Notes under the pieces: model-generated
The model's input: only the letters and a program-made list of their open reading frames with translations
Told to the model about the DNA's origin: nothing
The model's database searches: none
Source: Chrysomallon squamiferum
Lineage: Eukaryota; Mollusca; Gastropoda; Neomphalida; Peltospiridae
NCBI GenBank assembly: GCA_012295275.1
Contig: CM022676.1
Location: 17,121,771-17,181,770, forward strand
Direction: 5' to 3'
Length of the DNA: 60,000 nt
Program-made: the position numbers and the translations under genes
In this document: in pieces, positions 36,472 through 47,701 of the stretch
Layout: the number at the start of each line of letters is the position of its first letter
How positions within the stretch are numbered: position 1 is the stretch's first letter

Positions 36472-37086
36472 CTACACAGAATAAATAAGACATGTTTAAA
36501 TGGTTTTGTTACGTTTCATAAATAATCATGCATACATCGGTAGTTAAACGTAGAAGAAACAGTCAAACAAAACTCCATTGATAAACCATAAGTAATAAAA
36601 TGTATAGAGAATTTAAAAGAGAAAATATGAAAAATGACAGAGTATGATCACTAGGTTGCTATTTACAACTACAAAGACAAATACTAATCTGTGGCGCTGA
36701 TAAAACATATCACACTGAAAAAATATTAATTTACAAATAATCTGTATTTATCATAGAAAGATGCTAAATTTTATACTAGCATATCTGAAGAGATAATACA
36801 AATTAGTTCTACTAATTAATCATGTAATACAAAATAACCGTAGACGTTTTTAGACCAATATATAAATGACAACATTTTATGTCATTACTATTTCATAATA
36901 TTTTTTCAGTCTTATATTTCAGGCCCCTTCTTTACTTGACACTTTATTACTTTCTTGTGTACCTTCCTTCATTCTGTTCCTGATTGCCTTGCCAGGAGTC
37001 TTAATATATACTGCACCTTCAGAATTGAAAACTGTTTAGTAAAGTAAGGCGTATTCAAATAGCTATTAAGAAAAGTTTGCACCTAC

Positions 37087-37139
37087 CCGGTTCAGAAGGA
37101 AGATTTTCGTATGTTGGAGACTGCGGTTCTGGATCAATT
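37087..37139 (-). CDS. Copy B cytoplasmic tail exon 2
   Basis: 53 bases, acceptor ATTACAG, donor GTAGGT, phases 2 and 1. It reads IDPEPQSPTYENLPSEPG. The tyrosine context is PTYENL, which has Pro at position -2 and so fails the strict ITIM pattern that the A exon meets (SVYENV). Confidence 0.7.
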
Positions 37140-37180
37140 CTGTAATTTACAGTCAAATGATTTATCTTTCTAACTATCAG

Positions 37181-37226
37181 TCTATCTATCTATCTATCTA
37201 TCTATCTATATATCTATCTATCTATA

Positions 37227-37265
<39 letters not shown>

Positions 37266-37290
37266 ATATATATATATATATATATATATT
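37181..37290. repeat. (TATC)n and (TA)n microsatellite
   Basis: TATC tetranucleotides followed by a TA run, in the intron between tail exons 1 and 2 of copy B. Confidence 0.95.
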
Positions 37291-38127
37291 AGTAATAATA
37301 TAATAGGAAATAAACTTTGAAGTTAATTAAGAAATTACCGAACTATGTAACTGGATTGTTGGATGATAACATACACAAAATAGACAGCATATATAGACAT
37401 CATACAGACAGACATCGTACACAGACACACAAAGAATACACTTACTCTTTGCTAGAAACATAGGAACATTAATAGATAAATTTGACAGTAACGTTTATAT
37501 ATACTGGATTCAGCTACAAGTCAGACGAGTTTAGATAACTAGAAAACTAGGATCTGTCTCTCTCTTAAAGGGAACTCGGTGCTCAAACTTCGAGTTTGAA
37601 AACAGCAAACATCATATCATAAAGATTCCCTACTAGTAGATCACCATCATATAATATGGTTATCACGGAATTTGTGTAACACATTTTGGATCTGTCAGTC
37701 TTTTTCTCACATCGGAGAAATTTGTATTAATGAATCATTACATTTAAGATACCTTGAAAACAGTGCAACATTTCGTGAACACAACTGACCACGGCGGCCT
37801 TGTGTTCCCTTGACCAGAAATCTCAGCCTTGATAGTCAACAAACCAGAGGTTAACACACATAAATATTTCAGACATCAATCGAGAACTGCTTACATTTAG
37901 AGATTCACCGATCATTGAACCTCTGAATTGTGGACGTTAGAATGTCATCTACATTGATACGGGATAGGATGTTTTATCAGGAGACTCTTAACCTTTCATT
38001 TGCATAATAAATATACTCGTGTAAGGACTGAAATGTGTAATCACTTCTGTGAAGGAGGACATATATGCATCAACACAGCTACCAAACAATTTAAACTCTA
38101 TTCACCTGTACTGTCAGTTAACATTAC

Positions 38128-38161
38128 CTTTTTTCATAATCATGTTTGTCTTTTCCATTTC
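38128..38161 (-). CDS. Copy B cytoplasmic tail exon 1
   Basis: 34 bases, acceptor TTTTCAG, donor GTAATG, phases 1 and 2. It reads (G)NGKDKHDYEKR. The tyrosine is kept but the hydrophobic flanks of the A version (VYEI) are replaced by charged residues. Confidence 0.65.
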
Positions 38162-38514
38162 CTGAAAAACAAGATTTAAATAAAAATTGCAGGTGCAAAC
38201 TAAAAAATAATAATAAAAAAAATAATAATAATAAAACAAAAAATTAGAATTCTAATTTATTAGTAGTAAAGTTCCTAAAAGTAAAAATGGTTTCCACAAA
38301 AGCATAATACAGATGAAGTCATCTGGTAAAAAATATCACAATATTTGTCATATTAAATAAAATAATTGATACAAATATCTGTTATTTTATAATATTAAAA
38401 TTAATGATAATAATAATAATGAAAATCATAATGATGGAATTACACATAAATATTATAATTTCTGTTCTTACAAAAAACATTTATTTTTTTTCTTTCAAAT
38501 TGAATTATTGATAC

Positions 38515-38630
<116 letters not shown>

Positions 38631-38753
38631 GCACACACACATACACACACATACATGTACATGAACACAGCCACATATACACACAGAGGAAGATGCACTC
38701 AAATGCACGTTCGCAGATTACAAATAACACCTCAAAGAAACAAAATGATGAAC

Positions 38754-38867
38754 CTTTTTTCAGTCTACGACATATGAAAATAGTTCCAATAACAACAAGA
38801 GTTAAGACGAGTGTCCCTGATCCAGATCCAACAGCCACTGCTGTCACATTTACATTAGACACGTCAT
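38754..38867 (-). CDS. Copy B transmembrane exon
   Basis: 114 bases like the A exon. It reads DVSNVNVTAVAVGSGSG, then TLVLTLVVIGTIFI and CRRLKK. Acceptor TGTTTCAG, donor AAAAAAG then GTTCAT, phases 1 and 1. Intact single-pass segment. A long TC and TA microsatellite follows in the intron. Confidence 0.8.
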
Positions 38868-38929
38868 CTGAAACAACACTTGTTAAACTGAATACAGATA
38901 TACTATAAAAAAAAGTATTAGAATTTGAG

Positions 38930-40600
38930 ACGTGTACACTGTAATAAAATTCAGACTAAATGGGTACATATTATGCCACAGTAAATACGCAGAAATACAG
39001 CTTACAAAATATGACAGAAAAAAGGAAGGAACAAAAATAAAGGAACCAGAAAAGTGGTGCAAGGGTGAACATTTGTATGAGTCGTCTTATTTCTTCATGG
39101 TTAATTTCTGCAACCAAGTAATTAACAATACATCACTTTTGTACAGAGTTCCTATGTATGCTGTTCTCGGTGCGGTGGCTAGGGTTAAAAGATTGATTCA
39201 GTGTATTTTGTACAAGTATATCAAACATGTTTCCTTGTCATATCTCACTGGAGGTTACGCGCAACAGTCCCTTGTTCGAGTTGGTGACTGGTGAATTATA
39301 TGGAACCAAATAGAGGTCCAACAGAAACCAAAATACATTTTTTGATTGGACCCTTAAAAAGTCGACATCGAACTTTCTGATTCACTATCGTCTAACAGTA
39401 AGAATCCGTGAACAAAATTTAATAAAAATTAAAACTAAGCTACATGACTGCACCTTCCACTATTCTTCCTTATCAGTTTTACAATCCAGAAGCGAATTGT
39501 TGGACAGGCAGGATGTCCGAAGACGGTAAAAAAAAATGAGGAACATATTTTGTGAGTCGAATGCTTGATTTAAAAACATGTCAAATACTTTCTAAAAGCA
39601 AATGTTCTGTGTAACGTGAACCTCGCATTCAAAGCGAATTCTTCCCTTAATTCTACCAAGAGAGTGGTAAAATCTCGAGAGTTGTCTGAACTTGACAATA
39701 ACGAAATCCTTTATAATTTGTCTCCTTAAGATGTAACATCAGCGAAGAGATTTAACATTCGATAGAACAATGAACTCATTCCAATGAATACACTGATATC
39801 AGGTCAGTGTATCTCACTGACTTGTTCAACTCTACATTCGGAAGGTGACTTTTGTCCTCTGTGGCCATTTAAACGATGACACCAAAGCATACGAAAATAC
39901 AATAAAGTAAATATAATAACGTGAATGTGCTTCATGGAAAGTTGAGAAAAAGGATCAACTGAGCCTCAGACATTTAATTCTTCCAAGAAAAATAACACAG
40001 AGTCTTCTGGAGGAAGACATGGATGCAACATACTTGAATCTTCCAGAGAAAAAAATAAAAATAAAAACACAGAAAAAAACAACAGCAAACAAGGAAAAAT
40101 AAAATAAAAAAATAAACAGAAAACAACAGCAAAGACATCCAAACAGAAGGAAAAATTGAAAATAACACCCGTATTTTCCCCTAATGAATAAATCAATCAC
40201 TGAGTGGAATTGCTGTGGGGGGTTAGCCCAACTTTGATGATCTGAATCTTAAAGTTGTTAAAAACAATTCGTTTACAGTGTGTAAACGGCTGCCAAGAAA
40301 TTAAAACGGTGTTTCCAGTTAGATACAAATACAAATCGTATACCGGTTTAGGCAACAAAAAAAAACAAAAAAAAACACAACAGAATAAAGCTGTATTGTT
40401 AATATTGCAGTCTCTCCATTATATACATATATATATATATATATATATTTAAATTTGTTTCAAATGTAGAAGATAACGTAAAAGAAGTGGCGATTTCACA
40501 AACGTTTCTGGTGAAAAAAAAAGGTTTAACAAGACTGAAAGCAAATAAGATGGTATGATGCACAACTGTACTAATGTACCTTTTACCTTGTTATTAATAT
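38930..40600. other. Large intron of copy B between FN3 and TM, no exon recognised
   Basis: Plus-strand open frame 38932-39294 and pyrimidine-biased minus-strand frames around 40.0 kb have no known domain and no copy A counterpart. The intron is about 0.9 kb in A, so this is extra sequence in B, possibly an old insertion. Confidence 0.45.
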
Positions 40601-40606
40601 ATGTAC

Positions 40607-40906
40607 CTGCTGTTACAATATCCGTCTCTTCTGTAAAATCTTTAACTCCGTATTTGTTGTAAGCCAAAATTCTCACAAGATACTTCGTGTCTGATTTCAG
40701 AGATGCTATCACTGTTGTATGCGTTGTATGTAGACCACGTTCTAGAAATTTCTCTGTGACGTTGTTTCAGTGTGTTGACGTGCTTTCTCTGTACTGTACT
40801 ATGAATGTTTGCATGAAGCCACCGTTAAATTCCTCTGTCCAAGACACTGAGATGGAGGAACAGCAGAATTTCTGTACATTCACATTGGAAGGAATGCTCG
40901 GTGGAC
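40607..40906 (-). pseudogene. Copy B FN3 exon with in-frame stop
   Basis: 300 bases with the same acceptor (CTACAAG) and donor type (GTACAT) as the A exon. The frame contains SIPSNVNVQ, SISVSWTEEFNGG and YLVRILAYNKYGVKDF, so it is an FN3 domain. Where A and C read ACA CAG TGG AAC, B reads ACA CAC TGA AAC, so there is a stop at 40767-40769. Two adjacent codons changed together. Confidence 0.88.
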
Positions 40907-41251
40907 CTTGTAGGCAAAAAGATAGTCAGGTCAGCTGTCGTTGAAAAACATGATGATATCAGAAATATAACGAAATTGTACATTTGAAAACAGTAATGCA
41001 AACAAGAACAATATAATGAACAAGAACAACCAAAAAGTGATTGAAAGGTCAAATTAATAGACAAATGCAAAGTAAAACTATGAAATTATTCACAAGATTT
41101 TTCCGAGTAGATCAATGTGAATCTACAACTTGATATATTCAAAGTGTGTGATTTGAATGTCTGTTAAACTGTAAAACCCCAAAGCAGACATTTCCTTTGT
41201 AATCGATGTACCGTGTCCAAGTCTGTGTGTAATAACATCTGTTAATTTGTT

Positions 41252-41451
41252 NNNNNNNNNNNNNNNNNNNNNNNNNNNNNNNNNNNNNNNNNNNNNNNNN
41301 NNNNNNNNNNNNNNNNNNNNNNNNNNNNNNNNNNNNNNNNNNNNNNNNNNNNNNNNNNNNNNNNNNNNNNNNNNNNNNNNNNNNNNNNNNNNNNNNNNNN
41401 NNNNNNNNNNNNNNNNNNNNNNNNNNNNNNNNNNNNNNNNNNNNNNNNNNN
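41252..41451. other. Assembly gap (200 N)
   Basis: A run of 200 N, a round number that suggests a placeholder rather than a measured size. It separates the 3' half of copy B from the 5' half of copy C. By comparison with copy A the missing sequence should include the last two tail exons and 3' flank of C and the Ig, SRCR and leader exons of B. Confidence 0.97.
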
Positions 41452-42078
41452 CCAAACTGACAGAGTTTATTTTATTATTTCTTGCATAGTTGAATTTTTC
41501 CATGTTAAAATAGGAGAAGGAGACATCAAATACACATCGCATACATACAGAAATAGCACACACGTAACACAAAGATATGAACGTATGCATACATATCATA
41601 TAGAGACATATACGCATCATGCACAGATATATTCACACATAAACACATGACACACAGATATGCATGCACGTGCATATATAGCTCAGAGGTACACATATAC
41701 TCACACATCGCAAACTGACAGGGACTAACATGCAACACAAACAGATATACACCTGCCCTGTCACAGACAGACACGTACGTGTATCACACACAGACATACA
41801 GACATAAATATGTGGGACATCAATCGGGAATTGCTTACGTTTTGATTCATTGGTTATAGAACCTCTGAACTGTGGACGTTATTTAATATTAAAGGTTTCA
41901 TTTCAACACAGAAATAACGGCTTGAAACGATAAACCTTTGAAGTTAGAATATACTCGTACGTTTATAAGCAATGCAATCGACAATCAGTGTTGTGAATGA
42001 AAACATACACATGCATCAATACATATACTTTTAGAACAGTAATAAACTCAGTTAATATATACTGTTAGTTGGTATTAC

Positions 42079-42112
42079 CTTATTTCATATACATGTTCAT
42101 CTTTTGCATTTC
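42079..42112 (-). CDS. Copy C cytoplasmic tail exon 1
   Basis: Identical to the A exon at 6747-6780, phases 1 and 2, reading (R)NAKDEHVYEIR. The next tail exons expected from copy A are missing, because the N gap starts about 630 bases further on. The exit phase 2 matches the entry phase of the copy B exon at 37087-37139. Confidence 0.72.
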
Positions 42113-42260
42113 CTGCAAACAAACAAAAATAAATACAAATTACAGGCACTAAAATAACAAACAAACAAGGAAAAAATAATATGAGGTGTCCTGGCAAAAA
42201 GTATCTCAACATTTGTTATATTAACTAATGGTGTTCGATCAAAACTACTTTTATTTTATT

Positions 42261-42332
<72 letters not shown>

Positions 42333-42504
42333 GTCATGGTAATTTAATTTTGTTACAAGGAGTATTCGTATTTATCTCAACTTGTTTAAGTATAACATAT
42401 TTCCCGATCTATCTCTTTCACAAACTCATAGACGTAGAGGAAGATGCACTACGACACACGTTTGCACTTTGAAACTTAAACAAAAAGAAAAAAACAGTAC
42501 GAAC

Positions 42505-42618
42505 TTTTTTTCAGTCTACGGTATATGAAGACAGTTGCGACAACAAGAAGAGTTAACACGAGGATCCCTGATCCAGATCCAACAGCGACTGGTATCACAT
42601 TTTCAGTAGACACGTCAT
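42505..42618 (-). CDS. Copy C transmembrane exon
   Basis: Identical to the A exon: 114 bases, acceptor TGTTTCAG, donor taken at GTTCGT for phase 1. Hydrophobic stretch ILVLTLLVVATVFIY then RRLKK. Confidence 0.85.
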
Positions 42619-43324
42619 CTGAAACAACAATTGTTCATTTGAATACACATATGTCATACAAACCAGTAGTGTTTGACACATGTAACAAAATATAGCCTAC
42701 AGGTATATGTATTACAATACGGCAAATATATTGAAATAAAGGTTTTAAATAGGGCAGATATAAGTAAGATAATAAATGTGAAAGTCTGAAGAAAACAATT
42801 CTAAATAAATGATCTGTAAAACAATTAATTAATATTGTTAAGATTCAGGAGATAAAGAAAGGTTTCTAATATAAAAATCAGTTAATATTAATGTACAGCT
42901 ATACTGGAACTGAGTTCTAAAAATCAATAAGTGAAGATACTGAATATATCTTTTCTGTTTATTTACTTTCATTTATTTATTTATTTGTTTGTTTGTTTGT
43001 TTTTACTCTCCAACATAATTTAGAACCTCATTTCTGCTCAATCAGCTCACCAAAGTTCTTAAAGATGCAACCGTTTCAACTGGAATTGTTTTTTGATTTG
43101 ATATTCTTAGGAAACTAGAAGTTTCCTAAAGAATTTTAAATATCAGTCTGAAAACAATGTAATATTTTAAAAATAATGATTGGATAAGTACTGGAAAAGA
43201 ACTAGTCAAAGACTATTCAAGTACCGAAAGATCATCATTATTGATCATAAGATCATTTACATCCAACATCACCTGTACAATTTGTTTTCAAACCTTATAG
43301 TAAAGAAAACAGCAAGATATATAA

Positions 43325-43382
<58 letters not shown>

Positions 43383-43498
43383 TCTCAGATAAATACGAAC
43401 TACAAATAAATAAAACAATATGATGTGTACATGTAGAGAAAAAAAAAAAACAAGAAACAGAATATTAAAATGTATGCTATCATTAGTGACATAGGTAC

Positions 43499-43798
43499 CT
43501 GTCATCAAAATATCTCTAGCATCTGTAAAACCTTTAACTCCGTATTTATTATAAGCCAAAATCCTCACAAGATACATTCTGTCTGATTTCAGAGATGCTA
43601 TCACTGTTTTATGGATTGTATGTACACCACGTTCTAGAAATTTCTCTGTGACGTTGTTCCACTGTGTTGACGTGTTCTCTCTGTACTGTACTATGAATGT
43701 TTGCACGAAGCCGCCGTTATATTCCTCTGTCCAAGACACTGAGATGGAGGAAGAGCTGATTCTCTGCAGGCTCACATTGGAAGGAAGGCTGGGTGTAC
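43499..43798 (-). CDS. Copy C fibronectin type III domain
   Basis: 300 bases, phases 1 and 1, apparently identical to the A exon. SVSWTEEYNGG and YLVRILAYNKYG mark the FN3 fold. Intact. Confidence 0.88.
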
Positions 43799-43988
43799 CT
43801 TGTAGGAAAAAACACAGTCAGGCTAATTAATGTTGAAAAACATGATCATACTAGAATAAAAAAGAAAAATATGAGCGCGCGTGAATATATGTGTCTGTAT
43901 GTCAGTGTCTGTGTAAATGTGTGTATGTGTGTAAGTTGTTATTTCTGTTATTACTGATATTCTAATTTGTGTTAAAAATAACAGTTAC

Positions 43989-44267
43989 ATTTAACAACAA
44001 GCTGCACACTTTGACTGACATCAGACTTGATGTTGTTTCCTGCTTCACAAGTGTAAAATCCTGTATCCAGACATCCAGCTTCATTCCAGCTGTACTCCAC
44101 TGACTTGGAGTTGTTCACTTCACGTAGAATGTGTGAGTTGTTTAACAGTTTGATGTGAGATGCTGGATTACTGTCAACTTCACATCTCAGAGTCATGGGA
44201 GTCAGCTCATCAACTGTTATCTTTGTAGATTTCGAGTTTAACGTCAAAGATGTAATAGAAGTTTGGT
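43989..44267 (-). CDS. Copy C Ig domain 2
   Basis: Acceptor TTGCAG, donor GTAACT, phases 1 and 1. Same as A (8661-8939) except Trp for Arg (VEYSWNEAG). LRCEVDSNPAS and DTGFYTC mark the Ig B and F strands. Intact. Confidence 0.87.
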
Positions 44268-44585
44268 CTGCAATGATAAAAACTATTTACTACATGTAAT
44301 ATCACTAACGTTTGATCTGCAAGTGAAACCAGTCAAACACTAGTAATATAAAGAGCAGTATCATCTCTCGGTAACTAGTACACAAAGTGTCAGTTGTTTT
44401 ACTCGAAAAGAAATTCTGTTTGTGTGTATGTTGTGGAAACATAAACATTGTCTGCAACACTTTAACTTTTATTTTCACTTACTAGTAAATTATAATAGAC
44501 GCAGCAAAAAGGAACTAACGCAAATATTTTCATTATCACTTAATATATTAAATTTATTTATAAAGAATTGTTTTGGTGTTTTTTT

Positions 44586-45060
44586 AGTGGAAACTCGGGT
44601 TACGAACGCCTCGAAGCACGAATATTTCGGATTAAGCTTTCTTTTGACCTCAACATCTAGTAAAGATAAGAACAGATGCTTACGTCAAAACCGAAGTCAA
44701 AGTAAGGATTATAGGCATGCCCTACAGCAAATATGTATCATAAATCAGGGCCTTTAGTCTTCGATATGCAGTTGCAGTTCAATAGCTTTTGGATTGATAT
44801 TGTGCGGTCGCATTTTTTAAAAAGCGTTGCTTCTTTTATGTGTATGATTCTTATTATACCCCACTATGCGCAAGAAAACAAAACGTGAAAGCTATAATGC
44901 TGGTGGTAATTATAAATCTATCACAGTAGAGGTTAAGACGGAAATAACTGCAAAACATAAGAGTGCCGTTCGTGTGTCCGACATTGCTTCGGTTTATGTA
45001 AAATTCGGTTTACGAACTGAGTTCTTGAACGAATTAACTTCGTAACCCGAGGTTCCTGTA
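44586..45060 (+). mobile_element. pogo/Tigger-like MITE in copy C
   Basis: Same element as at 9258-9733, at the same intron position, with a few base changes. The right end is slightly shortened (AGGAACCTCGGGTTACGA inverted). Confidence 0.65.
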
Positions 45061-45787
45061 TGTAGCTAAAACAAAATCAGGCTGAAGTTTTTCATAGAAG
45101 TACTGACAACACGACAGGTAAACAGTGTCAGCAAATCTACAGCACTATCTAGTCAGACACATTTCTCCAGTTCATTTTGAATTATTCTGTCAAAATTGAA
45201 AAAAAAATTGCTTTCCACGCTTCAAATACGATTAAAAGAATAATAATTAAAAAATAAATAAAAAGGAAATGAACTTTAAGAAATAATAATTATAATAAAT
45301 AAATAAAGTAATAAATAAAAAACACAAAATAATCGTAAAACAGATTTTGTAGGCAATTCTCTATTGAAAATTATTAGAATTTCACAACAGGATAAAGACA
45401 AAAATGCAATATAATTTAAAATATAATCAAAAAAAATATTATTGTTAGTGAAAACATCTTAATATACCTGAAACTACTGGCTTGGAAGTGAATGCGAGAG
45501 AAAACTGGTAAATGTTTTTAAACTTTACTCACTAAATGTATCTCATTTTTTTTAAAAATATTTTGTTGAGTTTTTATTTCAAATGTAGACAGCAATAAAA
45601 CAGTGATAACTTTGAAGAAACCGCTTAATACAGTATGTTATTTCAAAATATTTTTATACCTTATTAACATGCTTTCATTTAACATATTTTGTTGAGATGA
45701 ATTAAAATGAAAACGGGGATTCGATATTTATGTTAATGATTTTTCGTGGGTTTCTTTTACATATTATTTTTGTAATCTGGAACTTAC

Positions 45788-46042
45788 AAAGAACTGTCAG
45801 CTGGAACTGGTTACTTCCTGAACGTTCAGATCTATTTGCTGTACATGTAAATGTTTGTCCTGTCTGATTTCTGCTGACAGGTCCAACAGTTAACTGAGAG
45901 CTGTTGACCAAATACCGATCTTCACTTCTCCACGTGTAGACACAAGATGAGTCACAATTAGCAACACATCCTACATTTAGAGTCTCTCCTTCAACAATGT
46001 TTCCTGGAACTGAAGGAATGAATGAAACAGAAAGGGCTCCAT
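45788..46042 (-). CDS. Copy C Ig domain 1
   Basis: Acceptor TTTGTAG, donor GTAAGT, phases 1 and 1. Same as A (10462-10716) except Arg for Ile in CTANRSERSG. The change creates no stop. The Cys-Trp-Cys Ig pattern and the extra cysteines are kept. Confidence 0.85.
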
Positions 46043-46793
46043 CTACAAATACATAAATAAATAAATAAACAAATAAATAGTATCATTATAACAACAAGTG
46101 AAAGGTATGGTATCAGCGTATTAATTTATTACAGTCGGAAAAAAAACCCCTAAACAAACAAAATAATAATTCTTATGGAACGTAAAATTAGAAAACAAAC
46201 ATAATTATTAAATTTGATGTTTGCTGCAGTTTTAATGTATTTGAAGATATTTTTTAAATAAATGTGATAGATTTTTCATTTGAACCGATGAAATTTCGTA
46301 CAGCTCTGCTGTATATCCAGACGTTATAAATACAGCAAGAAGAATAAATGGAAATACAAATGTGGTTATTAGTATTTGTTTAAGCGACATGGACCTTTAA
46401 ACTGCAGAAACTATGTATGTCCATATATCAGGAAAATAAAAATAAAATACATTAATTAATTAATAAAAACTAAATATAGACATAAGTAAAGAACATCTTG
46501 AATCACCAAACGTAATGTATCCAGTTGCTACTAGACATATAACAGATAATGACGTTGGAGTGTAAGGATTCCCCATCCAAAAATTAAATTAAAGATAGAA
46601 TGTAAGAAGTTGATTACAAAATTCGAAAATAAGCTGGTGGATGAACAAAGTAAAACTACTTTGTGAGAAGCTGATGATTACAAAATTAATTTTTTTCGAC
46701 AATATGCAACTGTAACTGATAAACAGGTAAATAAAACAAAACAAATAAAATAAAATAAAATAAAATTATATAAAATGTCAAATGTAAACTGAC

Positions 46794-46963
46794 AATGACA
46801 GCTGATACCAGCATCCTCTGAGTGACTACAGTCTTCTTTTCCCCAGTCAGGAAATGAACACTTTTCAACACTGTCTTCATTTCCATCACATCTCAGATCA
46901 TCAAGCCATATTCGTCCCGTTCCTGCTCCAAAGTGAGCAGAACGATATGATGTAGCATTAAAC
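46794..46963 (-). CDS. Copy C SRCR4, second exon
   Basis: Acceptor TTTAAG, donor GTCAGT, phases 2 and 1. Same as the A exon apart from Ser for Ala at 46941 and one silent change. Four SRCR cysteines. Intact. Confidence 0.9.
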
Positions 46964-47308
46964 CTTAAATAAAATTAATATTAACTGTAAAATAAATAAT
47001 ATGTACAGTAAAATGAATATTATTCAACATGGTTGGCAAAACGCCTTCACAGATCTTCTCGTAGTCCTGACGTTTTCAGAAGATATTTGTTACTTTCAAC
47101 GTGAGTTCAACTATGTTTAATATGTGTGCTTTGCTACCAAAACCATAGTCACAATATCGCCAGCGAAATATAATTATTCGAACATGACTTGATTTTATTT
47201 CCTATAACGATCAATATCATCATTGCTAGAAATTATTGTTTCTATTACTTTTTGTTGTACTTGCTGTTGCTGTTGTTTTTCCCCTATTCTTCTCATAGCA
47301 ATTGTTAT

Positions 47309-47309
47309 G

Positions 47310-47393
<84 letters not shown>

Positions 47394-47406
47394 ATTATTA
47401 TTATTA
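47309..47406. repeat. (ATT)n microsatellite, copy C
   Basis: ATT run in the SRCR4 intron of copy C, longer and purer than in copy A. Confidence 0.95.
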
Positions 47407-47556
47407 ACGATTCTCTCGAAAAGTATTTCAGGTAAACATCATCACTAACTTTCATTGTTAAATAAAATCAAATAAATTAAATCTGTATAAAATATCTCGT
47501 GCACAAACTAAGTAAGAAAGTGATTAAGTAAATATGTAAATAAACGAAGCAATTAC

Positions 47557-47701
47557 CGACTAAATCCTATCATGTGACATAAAACAGAAGCGTCTTTCTC
47601 ATCAAAACTATCATCACAGATTGTTCCCCACGTCCCGTTTACTTGAATCTCAACTCGACCTTGTGTTGGTTTTCCTCCTCCATTCACTAACCTTACTCGT
47701 A
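47557..47701 (-). CDS. Copy C SRCR4, first exon
   Basis: Acceptor ATTTCAG, donor GTAATT, phases 1 and 2. It starts [18 protein letters not shown], then [15 protein letters not shown] and [10 protein letters not shown]. The first ~15 bases differ from copy A and the rest is the same, marking the edge of the near-identical block. Confidence 0.92.

Larger units (their letters stand above)
41452..47687. repeat. Near-identical block, copy C side
   Basis: Partner of 6120-12345. It begins at the first base after the N run. In coding exons I find four differences from A: Arg/Trp in Ig2 (8760 versus 44088), Ile/Arg in Ig1 (10506 versus 45832), Ala/Ser (11617 versus 46941) and one silent change (11594 versus 46918) in SRCR4. 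FN3, TM and first tail exons look identical. Beyond 47690 the two loci are still homologous but clearly more diverged. Confidence 0.93.

Noticed and set aside
39130-39300. Possible tRNA gene or tRNA-derived SINE
   Set aside because: A B-box-like piece is visible but no full cloverleaf or A box at the right distance could be found by eye, so it is not listed as an RNA gene.
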